A DNA stretch of 64,000 nucleotides, taken from NCBI RefSeq assembly GCF_020509005.1, contig NC_063012.1, positions 1,054,001 through 1,118,000 on the forward strand, written 5' to 3'. The stretch is from Fulvia fulva. Lineage: Eukaryota > Ascomycota > Dothideomycetes > Mycosphaerellales > Mycosphaerellaceae. Below the pieces are notes generated by a model. That model was not told the origin of the DNA. It saw only the letters and a program-made list of their open reading frames with translations, and did no database searches. The translations under genes were made by a program, and so were the position numbers. Each line of letters opens with the position of its first letter. Position 1 is the stretch's first letter. Of this stretch, positions 42,602-52,957 are shown one piece after another.

Positions 42602-43327
42602 ATGCCAAACATCATCATCACCGGTGCCGCGAACGGCATAGGAGCCGCCTTCCTCAAGGCGTATCTACAAGACAGCAAGAACTACATCGTGGCCGTCGAC
42701 CGACAGGACATGGTCACACCGCGAATCAACGTCCTTCCCTTGACAGTGGACGTGAGCTCCCAGGAGTCCATCGATGCCATGGTGCAGGAGATCTCAAAGG
42801 ACTTCCCGATAGATCTGCTCATTCACAGCGCTGGTATCCGTGGACTGGTTCCAACGATGGAGCAGAGGAAGCCAGACGACGTGGCAGCATGCGAGACTAT
42901 GGACGTAATGGACTTCGACACCATGATGCGGACGTTCCAGATCAATGCTGCTGGTACCTTCATGCTGCTACGAGCTCTCGCGCCAGGACTACGGAAGGCA
43001 AAGGGCAAAGCTATTATTATGTCGTCGAGGATGGGCAGCGTTGGCAACAACCAGCTGCCTAACAAGGCATCTGGCAGCGCGTACGCCTATCGCGCATCGA
43101 AAGCTGCCCTCAACACGATAGTGCGGTCTTTCGCGGTGGATGTCCCTGATGTCACTTTCGTACTCTGCCATCCCGGCAGAGTTGAGACGAAGCTGGTAAA
43201 GTGCAAAGAAGAGGGAGCCATTACGGCAGAGGAGAGCGTGGAGAGTATCCTGCCGCTGATCGAGAAGTGGAATGCCGACAACAACGGGAAGTTCTATGAC
43301 AGATTTGGTGCACCTATCGAGTGGTAG
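42602..43327 (+). CDS. Short-chain dehydrogenase/reductase (classical SDR)
   Basis: 241 residues, single exon. Rossmann glycine motif TGAANGIG at 7-14, acidic residue after beta-2 (AVDRQD, Asp33, suggesting NAD rather than NADP preference), HSAG at 75-78 in place of NNAG, Asn115 in FQINAAG, Ser141/142, and the catalytic pair Tyr163/Lys167 in YRASK. HPGRVET follows at about 193. Full length for a classical SDR. It resembles the sniffer/carbonyl-reductase-like group in short, compact form, but the substrate cannot be told. No partner genes of a biosynthetic cluster are near. Confidence 0.88.
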   Translation: MPNIIITGAANGIGAAFLKAYLQDSKNYIVAVDRQDMVTPRINVLPLTVDVSSQESIDAMVQEISKDFPIDLLIHSAGIRGLVPTMEQRKPDDVAACETMDVMDFDTMMRTFQINAAGTFMLLRALAPGLRKAKGKAIIMSSRMGSVGNNQLPNKASGSAYAYRASKAALNTIVRSFAVDVPDVTFVLCHPGRVETKLVKCKEEGAITAEESVESILPLIEKWNADNNGKFYDRFGAPIEW

Positions 43328-43633
43328 TGATTTTCACTCTTCATCTGATCATACTCAGCACCAACCATCTGCAGCCCAGCTTCACACGACGCTATCCACG
43401 AACACATCTCTAAGCGAAACAACAACACAACGCGCCGAAGTTGTTCCATGGGTCATCCCCGGCCGAAACAATAACCTTGTTGTTATTCATTGTGCTTACT
43501 AGGTAGTGTTATTGTTGACCGACAACAATGAACATTTCACAAAAGTTCTCAGCGACACTTCTACCAAGTGCCAGACCACTGACAGTCATCTCATCTCTAC
43601 ACACCTGAGCAGAGCGACCGCAAAGCCTTCACC
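43328..43633. other. Intergenic region
   Basis: About 305 bp between two plus-strand genes. It has an AACAATAAC/GTTGTTATT inverted pair (43467-43490, around ATAACCTTGTTGTTATT), a possible terminator-like hairpin of the SDR transcript; no coding sequence. Confidence 0.35.
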
Positions 43634-44398
43634 ATGCCAGTCACAAGATCACAGAAGCAAGCCATGACCATCGCATCATCTAACCCACCACCGCATCCAT
43701 CAAAACTGCGTACAGGAGCCGGCAGAATCACCAAACCAGGCAAACCTACCCGCAAGCAATATCTCGACTACGACCCGGCACAGAACGCGCGGCGGCAGCG
43801 ACTCGCGCCAAAGCTGCGAGTGATGTTCGTACAGTTCCTTCTCAACAGACTCGAGACTCAAGGGATCGCCGTAGAAGGACTCGGACGGGCCGAGCTACGA
43901 GAACATATCGCTGCCATGTCCGATAACTTTCTCAACATTGCCGCCAATCTCGAGCGAGACGAGCGAGATGTCGATGATCTGGCGGATGTTTTTGGCCAGA
44001 TCGTTGCACCGAGCGGCGCTGATGTAGTCGATATGATTGATATGCTGGACTCGACTTCATTGCTTGGTGGTGCTACTACGGCGATGGATCATGATCGCGA
44101 TTCTGGAGATATTTCAGTGGTGTCTGAGAGTACCGAGTACGCTGATGGGTTTGGCGACGATTCGAGTGAGTCTGACTTTGCTGATACTATGCTTGCTGCC
44201 GATGAGACTGAGTGGGGCGAAGACAACGACGAAGATGAGGAAGAAGAAGATGATGAAGACGACAACGATGATGAGACTGATGAATGTGAGGGTGGCGAAG
44301 ATGAGGACGAGGCTGACGAAGATGTTATAGCAACGAGACAACCGCTTCCAGTTGACCACGCTCCGGAAGAAGATGACTTCGATGACGGGATCGAGTAG
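43634..44398 (+). CDS. Acidic protein of unknown function
   Basis: 254 residues, single exon, good start context (CACCATGCC). Residues 1-50 are basic (RSQKQ, KPGKPTRKQYLDYDP); residues 55-145 are predicted helical (APKLRVMFVQFLLNRLETQG, REHIAAMSDNFLNIAANLER); residues 150-254 are extremely acidic, with a run of Asp/Glu from about 195 to 235 (EDEEEEDDEDD). This basic-helix-acidic order is seen in histone chaperones and nucleolar proteins, but no family is recognised, so a nuclear role is only a guess. It is intronless. Confidence 0.6.
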   Translation: MPVTRSQKQAMTIASSNPPPHPSKLRTGAGRITKPGKPTRKQYLDYDPAQNARRQRLAPKLRVMFVQFLLNRLETQGIAVEGLGRAELREHIAAMSDNFLNIAANLERDERDVDDLADVFGQIVAPSGADVVDMIDMLDSTSLLGGATTAMDHDRDSGDISVVSESTEYADGFGDDSSESDFADTMLAADETEWGEDNDEDEEEEDDEDDNDDETDECEGGEDEDEADEDVIATRQPLPVDHAPEEDDFDDGIE

Positions 44399-44997
44399 CA
44401 AATGGCGTAAAAAGGAGTGAAGCACTTGATGTTCTGATTCATGCGAGCAGAAGCATCTTATGGCTGGTGCGAATTGGTGTGAAGGCGTTCGATGAAGGGC
44501 AAGTATGTCTTTTGACCACTGCAGAGAGGTGCTACTGTATGTGGTCACTTCAGCTGTTGTCACTTCGACTACGAACGATAGAATGTTGGTCGGTTAACCT
44601 TGACTGTATTATGTCTCAGCTCTTCTTGTGAATACTTGGCTCTCTCAAAGTCGATGATGAATTCCAACCATCGTTGATGAACAGTCTTGTTCTGTCTGCC
44701 AGTGTCTCGTACCAACATTTTACATACCTGCACTTCCAGTGCTGTGCACGCACAGAGAACGGTTCGATCAATGTCGATCTAGAAAACACAACAGCTGAAG
44801 CCAGCAACCCACGTGCTGAGAACACCACGCTTGAAGTCATGCCGTCGATAGCCTGGTTTCGACCAACATTTCCTGCTCGCTATGTGATGCTGTGGCGATG
44901 GCTGTGCAGTATTGGCGTCGAAGAAGTCAATCTCCCCATGCTTTCTCGGCAAACATTGGCAGGTCGTATCAAGCGGTCATGACGCCAACACATTCGC
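44399..44997. other. Convergent intergenic region
   Basis: About 600 bp between the acidic-protein gene and the 3' end of the minus-strand membrane protein. Plus-strand ORF 44674-44982 has no protein-like conservation; treated as non-coding. Confidence 0.35.
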
Positions 44998-46058
44998 CTA
45001 TGTGTTCACGAGATGGCGGAACACGTTCACCACATTCGTCTCGATTATGGGCGGTCTTGAATCCGGATGGAGGAACTGTCGTGCGAGGATGGACCGCCGC
45101 CATATCATTGCCACGTTTCGCCACGATGTGCTGGTCGATGTCGGTTGGGTCTTTGGCGACCATGTGATGCGTGATGCACACAAGACCGAGAATCGCAGGT
45201 TGCTCGCAGGTGTACACGCTCGTGGCTCCTCTCCTGATGCTTCACGCCTGCGCAGATCCGCCACTCGCGTCAGCGTGAGACGTTCAGTGCTGACAGGGAG
45301 GAGGGGCAGCTTCAAGCATTGAATGATCCATGTTAGAGCAGTAGCCAGGGACCAGGCAAGCGAGATCAAGCACAGCAGCTCCAGGTTGGCAGTGAACCAG
45401 AAGCTGCTTCGCGGTGGAGACAAGGTGTCGGTGTTTGTTCGTGAGAATTGCTGTAGACTTTCGATGACTTTTGTGGAGGCTCTGTGAATCCATGTGGTGA
45501 TCCTGGATGCGTCCGGTGGAGAAGGAACGGTAAGCGAGCGACAGCAAACTCAAAACGCTGGAGGCGATCATTTGCTGGAGATTTGTTGGCGTGTGCGCTG
45601 GAAGAACCGTGGATGCAACGTCGAGACTCCATCTCGAAGTGATGTTACCACCATTAGGCTGTCCACCATCTAACAGTGAAGCTTTCTTTTGGAAATTGAT
45701 GACACTCGAGCAAAGTTTCTCGACAGCTGCTGAAGCCTGGAGGACCCACGGTTCAGGATCCCCGTTGGCGGCAACGTCCAGTGCATTTTACCCAGCACAC
45801 TTCCACCACCCGGACGGCGGCTTTGGCTGCCGACGCATCACACACAGACACAGGAGAAGCGAGGACAAGAAATGTACAAGGCGGCTGCGAGTTTGGCATC
45901 GTGTTAGTCGCTGCAGGCGTGGCTTCACACAGACGTCTTGTTCGCTGTTGCCCGTCGAAACAATCAATGTGCCCAGCGTCTTCCAAGACCTCCTGGCTTG
46001 GTATCGATGCTGCCGTGGCCCGCGAGTCAGGCGCTGCGGGCGGATCTAGCCGATGCAT
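44998..46058 (-). CDS. Unknown protein with one hydrophobic segment, three exons
   Basis: Hand-built model: exon 1 46058-45792, intron 55 bp (GTAAAA...CCTGAACC...CCAG), exon 2 45736-45459, intron 52 bp (GTCTAC...CGAAG), exon 3 45406-44998; 317 residues, all phases consistent. An in-frame TAG lies just before the ATG. Exon 2 encodes clearly protein-like sequence (ASAAVEKLCSSVINFQKKAS, LQQMIASSVLSLLSLAYRSF), continued by exon 3 with SFWFTANLELLCLISLAWSL, a hydrophobic segment of about 22 residues, and ERLTLTRVADLRRREASGEE, then NLRFSVL. No family recognised. Both splice joints are inferred from frame; the GTCTAC donor is atypical. If they are wrong, this would be a frameshifted pseudogene. Confidence 0.5.
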
Positions 46059-46897
46059 GGGTTGCTAGCGCGTGAATTGGGGCAGTGCAGTGATCTTGAA
46101 CGGTGGTGAAGCTCCAGAGCCAGCATTTTTGCACTTTTCGTCTTTGTACTGTCTGGACCACCAATTACGAGGCTGATCATCGAGAGGCGACTGCGGGTGT
46201 CCTGGCTATCCTTCTGCTTACCTGGTTAGTTGAGAATTTCGAGTCCAGTTGGTCGCCACTGCTGCGCGTAGTGAATGGCTCAGCACTGCCACGCGACTTC
46301 ACCTTTTGCCTCGCGTAGACAGCTTCCTCTGAGAATGCTAGCTTGACAATCCTACCACCACACAAAGGCCATCTCGACGTCCTGGGGATTCTGGGAGCTG
46401 TAGGTAAGAGGCTGCCATTCATTCATCGACAATTGGAGGGGATCGCATTAGCATTCCTTGCTGTGGCACATGCTTTGTTGCCCAGTTTGCACTGCCCCGA
46501 ACACCCACTTCGGCTTCCCAAGGTTCTGGTGAATGCACTGGAGAGCACGCAACGCCACTGCCTTCTATCACAAACTCTTGCGTAGGCAATCACTAACAAA
46601 CCTGTCTTTTACAGGCACCTGATCTTTGGTTCTGGCCTAGTATCGATCCAGCAAGCACGGCCTACGGAAAACATCTTTGAAGCGATACTTACCAGCTGAG
46701 CTTACGCTGCGCCACAACCAGTTTGCGCATTACAGCTCTACCGCTGCATCTTCTCACAGCATTCCTCGATCATTACCAAGGTCTGCATGAGTTGCATCGA
46801 GGCCGCCACAATCTGCATACCAGTCCTAGCTGCCACCACTCGGTAGCTCGCAGACGGGTCGCAACGAGCTCGGTAGTTTCAGCACAGCCGAGTTGTC
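46059..46897. other. Divergent intergenic region, PMC1 promoter
   Basis: About 840 bp between the minus-strand membrane protein and PMC1, both starting outward. Short ORFs (46343-46585) lack conserved character. The stretch just before PMC1 holds the candidate Crz1 site described separately. Confidence 0.4.
46708..46715 (-). promoter_or_regulatory. Candidate calcineurin-dependent (Crz1-type) element upstream of PMC1
   Basis: The minus strand reads GTGGCGCA, a full match to the yeast Crz1 consensus GNGGC(G/T)CA, 183 bp upstream of the calcium-pump ATG. PMC1 is a classical Crz1 target in yeasts. A match of this degeneracy is expected by chance about once per 4 kb on either strand, so position and biology carry most of the weight. 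Confidence 0.4.
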
Positions 46898-49800
46898 ATG
46901 GCAGACAACAATGATGGGGGGCCACCTCCCGGTCAAGGCGACGCAGAGGCAACATCACCTTCCCCCAATCCCGCGCGAAGACGAGCACCGACGATCACCA
47001 TCGACACATCTGCAGTGCAACGGAACAGTAATCCTAATATGGAGCACGAAGTAGGAGAGGATAGCACGAGTGGACTACGGCCTACTAACCCTCAATCAAC
47101 ACCAACTGAGCTTCAAGGCAAAGCCAGCTTCGAGAGTAAGGAATCGAGGCCTACTAGCCCTCACAATGTCTCGTCGCCGCAACAGTGGGGGATGCCACAG
47201 GGGTTCCTATCTGTGCCGACAGGGCGAAGTAGAGGCGGTAGCGACGCCAGTGATGCCGAAACTTCATCGACCTCAGACGTTACGTACGTCAACACACGGA
47301 CGGAGACCGATGCGCCGAAAGCCTTTGGCGATTCCTCGAAGCACGACAATGGCGACCACCCGATATTGTCGGACGAAGAGGCGTTGAAGCCGGACCCTGG
47401 TACCGAGGACGACTTTCATCGCGAGAATAATCCATTTGCATTCGCCCCTGGGCATATGACGAAGCTCTTCAACCCAAAGAGTCTAGGTGCCTTTCACGCT
47501 CTTGGGGGACTCTCAGGGATGGAGAAGGGCCTGAGAACAGATCGGTCGAGTGGTCTCAGCGCGGATGAGCAGAATGTTCAGGGTGCGATATCCTTCGAGG
47601 AAGCGACAGCAGTGGGTACTCCTTCGTCGGACAAGACTGTTGTGGAGGAGCCCGAAATGGCTTCTGGCGGCGAGAAGTCAGGCAAAGGCACTTTCGACGA
47701 CCGGAAACGCATCTTTGACGAGAACAAGCTGCCCGAGCGGAAGCCAAAGAGCATTTTCGAACTGATGTGGCTTGCATACAACGACAAAGTCTTGATTGTG
47801 CTCACTGTCGCAGCCGTCATTGCGCTCTCTCTGGGAATATACCAGGCCATTGCCTTCAACGGTGTCGAGTGGGTCGAAGGTGTAGCCATCATTGTGGCCA
47901 TCACTGTCGTCGTCATGGTCGGCGCACTCAATGATTGGCAGAAGGAACGACAATTCGCCAAGCTGAACAAGAAAAAGGATGCTCGCAACGTCAAAGTCGT
48001 CCGCTCGGGTATGACCCAGGAGATTGATGTTCAGGAGATTCTGGTTGGAGATGTTCTGCTGGTCGAGCCTGGTGACATTCTGCCCGTTGACGGCATCTTC
48101 ATTACTGGACACGGCGTAAAATGCGACGAATCGTCAGCTACTGGAGAGTCCGATGTCTTGAAGAAGACGGCGGCCGAAGAAGTCTACCGTGCCATGGAAG
48201 CTCGCGAGCCACTTAAGAAGATGGACCCCTTCATGATCTCTGGTGGCAAGGTGACGGAAGGTTTCGGCCGCATGCTTGTCACAGCTGTTGGCATCAACTC
48301 TTCGTACGGAAAGACCATGCTTTCGCTGCAAGAAAGTAACGACATGACCCCACTACAGGCTAAGCTGAACAAGCTGGCAGAGTACATTGCAAAGATCGGA
48401 AGTGCTGCTGCACTGCTGCTCTTCGTTGTTCTCCTGATCAAGTTCTTGGCGCAACTTCCCAACAACAATGCTCGACCAGCCGAAAAGGGACAGCAGTTCA
48501 TGACGATTCTGATCACTGCTGTCACGATCGTGGTCGTGGCGGTTCCGGAAGGACTTCCACTTGCTGTCACGCTCTCACTAGCCTACGCCACGAAGCGCAT
48601 GCTAAAGGACAACAATCTGGTGCGTGTGCTTCGTTCCTGCGAAACCATGGGTAATGCGACTTCTGTCTGCTCAGACAAGACCGGTACGCTCACTCAGAAC
48701 GTCATGACGGTTGTGGCTGGCTCGGTCGGTACATCTAGCAGATTTAGCAATCGTGCCGGTGGCAATGTGGCCGACAGTGCTGACAACTCAAAGCCGGACC
48801 CGAACAAGGACATGGAGGACGACATTGAGGACGTCTCTACCTCCGAATTCATCGGTACACTTTCCAAGGACACCAAGACGCTATGGAAGGACAGCATTGT
48901 CATCAATTCGACCGCTTTCGAGACCGAGGACAACGGCAAGAAGAGCTTCGTGGGGTCCAAGACCGAGACAGCTCTGCTCGACTTCGCTCGTGATCATCTC
49001 GGCATGGACAACGTCCCTATCGAGCGCAGCAATGCTGAGATTACACAGATGATCCCGTTCGACTCTGGCCGCAAGTACATGGCAATGGTCATCAAGCTCA
49101 AGAATGGTCAAGGTTACCGGCTGTTCGTCAAGGGTGCCAGTGAGATCATGCTTCGACACTGCACTAACATCATTCGTGACCCAACTCACGGTACAGAAAT
49201 AACCAAGCTCTCTGCAGAGAACAAGAAGACTCTCGAGCAGCTTATCGACGCTTATGCCTCGCGATCTCTTCGTACAATCGGCATCATCTGGCGAGACTTC
49301 GAGACTGATGCTTGGCCGCCAAGAGGAGTCAGACGAATTGAAGACGACAAGACACAGGCCGTGGTTGATGACATCTGCAAGGACATGAACTTCTTGGGCA
49401 TTGTGGGTATTCAAGATCCACTCAGAGCTGGTGTGCCGGAGGCTGTGAAGGACTGCGTCACCGCGGGTGTGTTCTGTCGCATGGTGACAGGTGACAACAT
49501 TATCACGGCGAAGGCAATTGCAACCGAATGTGGCATCTTCACTCCGGGTGGTGTTGCACTCGAGGGACCAGACTTCCGCAAGATGAGCAAGACCGAGCAA
49601 AAGGCCATCATTCCCAAGCTGCAGGTCCTTGCGCGATCCTCCCCAGATGACAAGAAGACCTTGGTCAAGCGCCTGAAAGAGATGGGCGAGACCGTTGCTG
49701 TTACTGGTGACGGTACCAACGATGCTCCCGCTCTCAAGGCTGCCGATGTCGGATTCGCCATGAACATTGCCGGTACAGAAGTCGCAAAGGAGGCATCCGA

Positions 49801-51190
49801 CATCATCTTGATGGACGACAACTTCGCCTCGATCGTCAAGGCTCTGATGTGGGGACGTGCTGTCAATGACGCTGTCAGGAAGTTCTTGCAGTTCCAGATC
49901 ACGGTCAACATCACAGCTGTGCTTCTCGCATTCATCTCAGCTGTCTCGAACGAGAATGAGGAGTCCGTTCTGACAGCTGTGCAGCTGTTGTGGATCAACT
50001 TGATCATGGATACCATGGCTGCTCTTGCCCTTGCCACCGATCCACCAAGCCGTAACATCCTCAACCGGAAACCCGATCCAAAGTCTGCACCACTGTTCTC
50101 TGTTTCCATGTGGAAGATGATCATTGGTCAGGCTATATACCAACTCGTGGTCACCTTGATTCTATACTTCGCTGGCTCTCACATTCTGGACTACCCACTC
50201 GACGACGAGCACAAGCAGAGACAGTTGCAGACGCTTGTCTTCAACACCTTCACCTGGATGCAGATCTTCAATGCCCTGAACAACCGACGTCTAGACAACC
50301 GGTTCAACGTGTTTGAAGGCCTCCAGCACAACTTGTTCTTCGTCGGCATCTTCATGGTCATGATTGGCGGTCAAGTCCTCATCATCTTCGTCGGTGGCTG
50401 GGCAGCCTTCCAAGCAGAAAGACAAACGGCATCCCAATGGGGTATTGCTTTGGTTCTTGGTGCACTTTCGCTCCCTATCGGTGTTGTCGTCCGCCTGGTA
50501 CCCGATGAACTCGCCGCTGCCGTTGTACCGCCATTCATCAAAGACTATCTCCGTAAGAGGCGAGAGAACAGGATTGTCGTTACTGACGAGGAGAGTCCCT
50601 TCGAGTTCAACCAGGCACTCTATGACATCAAGGACGAGCTTGCGTGGCTGAAGAAGTACAAGGGCGGCCGCATCAACAGTCTCAAGTTCAGCCTAACACA
50701 CCCCAAGGAGGCGTTCATGCACAGCAGGAGTCCCAGCCGTAGTCGTGCAAGCTCCAGCTTGCCTCGAACGCCTAACAACGAGGTCGAGACGGAAGAGATC
50801 GGCCACTCGCCGGCACCCCCAACACCAGATTCACGGCGTCGCGGACGGTCCAGAAGCAACTCTGCCCTGGCTGGTATTGCAATGGCTGGCATCGTCGGTG
50901 GCTCCATTGCCGGAGGCTGGTCGCCCGTCACAGACAGGCGAGAAGGCGACACTGATAGCTTGCGCTTCGCGCGGGAACGATCAGTTAGCAACTTGTCTCG
51001 CGAGTACAGGCTTGATCCTCACCCAGGGACCGATAAGAAGGACAAACTGGTCATCCAAGAGGATCCTGTAGAGGCTGCTGGTCGCCAACCACCCAGCCAG
51101 GCTTCAAACACGACGCCTGCTTTCGGCAAGGGTCCGTTCGCGGGTGAGCCAAGCTCAGCGCAAGGCAAGAAGGACGATACCGCGCCTTGA
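46898..51190 (+). CDS. PMC1: P-type Ca2+-ATPase, PMCA/Pmc1 class (P2B)
   Basis: 1430 residues, single exon. Long Ser/Pro-rich N-terminus (1-285), then TM1 and TM2 (VLIVLTVAAVIALSLGIYQA; GVAIIVAITVVVMVGALNDW), actuator loop with TGES (SSATGESDV), TM3-TM4 with the PEGLP calcium-site motif, phosphorylation site DKTGTLT with Asp593, nucleotide-binding region (KGASE), MVTGDN, hinge TGDGTNDAPALKAADVGFAM, and C-terminal TM segments with LLWINLIMDTMAALALATD. It pumps Ca2+ out of the cytosol, in yeast into the vacuole (Pmc1). The C-terminal 200 residues are Ser/Arg-rich with no evident calmodulin-binding helix. Full length for filamentous-fungal Pmc proteins. See 46708-46715 for possible regulation. 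Confidence 0.94.
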   Translation: MADNNDGGPPPGQGDAEATSPSPNPARRRAPTITIDTSAVQRNSNPNMEHEVGEDSTSGLRPTNPQSTPTELQGKASFESKESRPTSPHNVSSPQQWGMPQGFLSVPTGRSRGGSDASDAETSSTSDVTYVNTRTETDAPKAFGDSSKHDNGDHPILSDEEALKPDPGTEDDFHRENNPFAFAPGHMTKLFNPKSLGAFHALGGLSGMEKGLRTDRSSGLSADEQNVQGAISFEEATAVGTPSSDKTVVEEPEMASGGEKSGKGTFDDRKRIFDENKLPERKPKSIFELMWLAYNDKVLIVLTVAAVIALSLGIYQAIAFNGVEWVEGVAIIVAITVVVMVGALNDWQKERQFAKLNKKKDARNVKVVRSGMTQEIDVQEILVGDVLLVEPGDILPVDGIFITGHGVKCDESSATGESDVLKKTAAEEVYRAMEAREPLKKMDPFMISGGKVTEGFGRMLVTAVGINSSYGKTMLSLQESNDMTPLQAKLNKLAEYIAKIGSAAALLLFVVLLIKFLAQLPNNNARPAEKGQQFMTILITAVTIVVVAVPEGLPLAVTLSLAYATKRMLKDNNLVRVLRSCETMGNATSVCSDKTGTLTQNVMTVVAGSVGTSSRFSNRAGGNVADSADNSKPDPNKDMEDDIEDVSTSEFIGTLSKDTKTLWKDSIVINSTAFETEDNGKKSFVGSKTETALLDFARDHLGMDNVPIERSNAEITQMIPFDSGRKYMAMVIKLKNGQGYRLFVKGASEIMLRHCTNIIRDPTHGTEITKLSAENKKTLEQLIDAYASRSLRTIGIIWRDFETDAWPPRGVRRIEDDKTQAVVDDICKDMNFLGIVGIQDPLRAGVPEAVKDCVTAGVFCRMVTGDNIITAKAIATECGIFTPGGVALEGPDFRKMSKTEQKAIIPKLQVLARSSPDDKKTLVKRLKEMGETVAVTGDGTNDAPALKAADVGFAMNIAGTEVAKEASDIILMDDNFASIVKALMWGRAVNDAVRKFLQFQITVNITAVLLAFISAVSNENEESVLTAVQLLWINLIMDTMAALALATDPPSRNILNRKPDPKSAPLFSVSMWKMIIGQAIYQLVVTLILYFAGSHILDYPLDDEHKQRQLQTLVFNTFTWMQIFNALNNRRLDNRFNVFEGLQHNLFFVGIFMVMIGGQVLIIFVGGWAAFQAERQTASQWGIALVLGALSLPIGVVVRLVPDELAAAVVPPFIKDYLRKRRENRIVVTDEESPFEFNQALYDIKDELAWLKKYKGGRINSLKFSLTHPKEAFMHSRSPSRSRASSSLPRTPNNEVETEEIGHSPAPPTPDSRRRGRSRSNSALAGIAMAGIVGGSIAGGWSPVTDRREGDTDSLRFARERSVSNLSREYRLDPHPGTDKKDKLVIQEDPVEAAGRQPPSQASNTTPAFGKGPFAGEPSSAQGKKDDTAP

Positions 51191-51918
51191 AGAGCACATT
51201 CAGACACGTTTGAACATTCTCCAAAGCGACGACAGTCGCCAAACCCCTTTCGAGACCATGCAACAGCACCGTGGTCTGATGCCAACGCTCGATACCATAG
51301 AAGCACTTGGATGGCTTCGAAGATGTACAGTGGCATACACTTCTCATCCCTTCATTGCATAGCGAGGGAGTTCTCGGGAATCATTGATAGACTCACCTAA
51401 CCCAGTCGAGGTGAGACTGAGGCTTTTCGGCAGAAATTGACAGCGAGAAAAAAAATTAGCCATTAGCGAGGGACCAAGATACAACAGCATTATATCCAAT
51501 TTGTAGCGGTTCAATGTACAATCCTAGCATTGCTTACTGATTTTCGTCTCTTTTTCACATGTCATAGTTGTTCTCCTTGTGTGTGTGAAGCGGCTGAAAT
51601 GTGGTTGATCATCGGAGCGGATCTCCGGATACATGTAAGGTTTCATGGACGATGTCACTGCAATCCACGCACATCATCCTTCACCTTCGGCTGAGACGGT
51701 ACGGCGACCGACACGCGGCCACGCAAGCACGATCGGTATCGACCATCGACGTCAGCTCTTGAGGGATTGTATGCAAATACGAGATGACTATCCATAGACT
51801 TTGCTAAGTACATTGCTTTCTCTACAATATCTCACGGTAGCCTACTTCTACACGACCTAAGCACAGCACTCTTCACCCACCACGGCGTGCTTAACATCCC
51901 ACACCATCTACAGCGACC
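51191..51918. other. Intergenic region
   Basis: About 730 bp after PMC1. PMC1 3' UTR, an A9 tract (51449-51457), and the promoter of the next small gene. No coding sequence recognised. Confidence 0.4.
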
Positions 51919-52236
51919 ATGACATCCCTCCTCAAGAAACTCTCAATCCGTAAATCCCCAAAGGACAATAAACAGCACGGCACACCTGAGATTACGGACC
52001 AATACGACGACGACGACGATGAGCGGTACGAACAACAGTATCAGAAGTCGGTCGAGGCACAGAAGGCTAGTGGCGGTGGTGAGAGTCAGCGACCAAGTCT
52101 ATTGAATGTTGGAGGTCCGGGCAATGCTGGACGGCATCCGAGTAAGCATGGGTTAGGCGATATTCCTGTCCCAGAGCCGAGGCTGGAGAGGAATTTGGCG
52201 CTGGATGAGAGGGTTAGTGGGGAGAGGAAGAGGTAG
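51919..52236 (+). CDS. Small hydrophilic protein of unknown function
   Basis: 105 residues, single exon, start context GCGACCATGACA. Composition: basic N-terminus (LLKKLSIRKSPKDNKQ), acidic run DDDDDER at 31-37, then a Gly/Pro/Arg-rich half ending LERNLALDERVSGERKR. No signal peptide, membrane segment or cysteine; likely largely disordered. No family recognised, though the N-terminus with an amphipathic LLKKLSIRK start might bind membranes. Coding status is supported only by codon use and clean start and stop. Confidence 0.5.
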   Translation: MTSLLKKLSIRKSPKDNKQHGTPEITDQYDDDDDERYEQQYQKSVEAQKASGGGESQRPSLLNVGGPGNAGRHPSKHGLGDIPVPEPRLERNLALDERVSGERKR

Positions 52237-52957
52237 AAATTTGAAAGTAGGAGGATGTGACTGGGGAGGCTGAGTGCACATAAAAGAGCGGGAGCATGAA
52301 GGAGAGCTGGAGCCACGGTGTATGTCTAGATTCGAGAAGGAGCTCTGCGGGCAAAGGATGAGCACAGGACGTCAGACACGGTGAAGGTGCTATCTATCGA
52401 GCAACAACACGAGAACCGATCGCATTAATCCGCCCAACACTCGGGCATTGATAAGTAAAGACGCGACTTCCCTCAACCCAGCCAAGACATTGTGCTTTGC
52501 GAGCAATATGGAAACGGAATGCCATCAAATCCTCCCCGCCAAGCTGTGCTCAGTCAACACGTCGGGTGCCACGCTTTAGAAGTTTGTTTTATAGCACCTT
52601 ACGTCAGAGCCAAACAGTATGACAACTCCGTCATGACAACACAATCCTCCTACAACGAAGTCCAAATCTAGACCACTACCCGTACCACAGATCCCGTCCA
52701 TCATCGTCTCATCACGCCGTACACGACCTGTAACAGTCTCTCTGTACTCCTCGGCATCAAGCACTTTCCATCCTCGGCCTTGTCCTCGGCCTTATTTGTC
52801 AGATCACTCGTCTCAGCCCTACAGGACAAATACACAATCAGGTGTCACGATCCAACGGCTGTCAACAGTAGCCTAATGTTCCACGTTGTGGATCATAGAT
52901 CCGGTGCATGCTCCCGTCCTCTGTGACCCGATTGATGCGGCTTTCCGCAGTCGTGAG
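52237..52957. other. Intergenic region
   Basis: About 720 bp. A minus-strand open frame ending at 52576 (DAEEYRETVTGRVRRDETMM, about 75 codons, no good start) is protein-like but unsupported; I leave it unannotated. A 5' exon of the next plus-strand gene may lie here. Confidence 0.35.
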
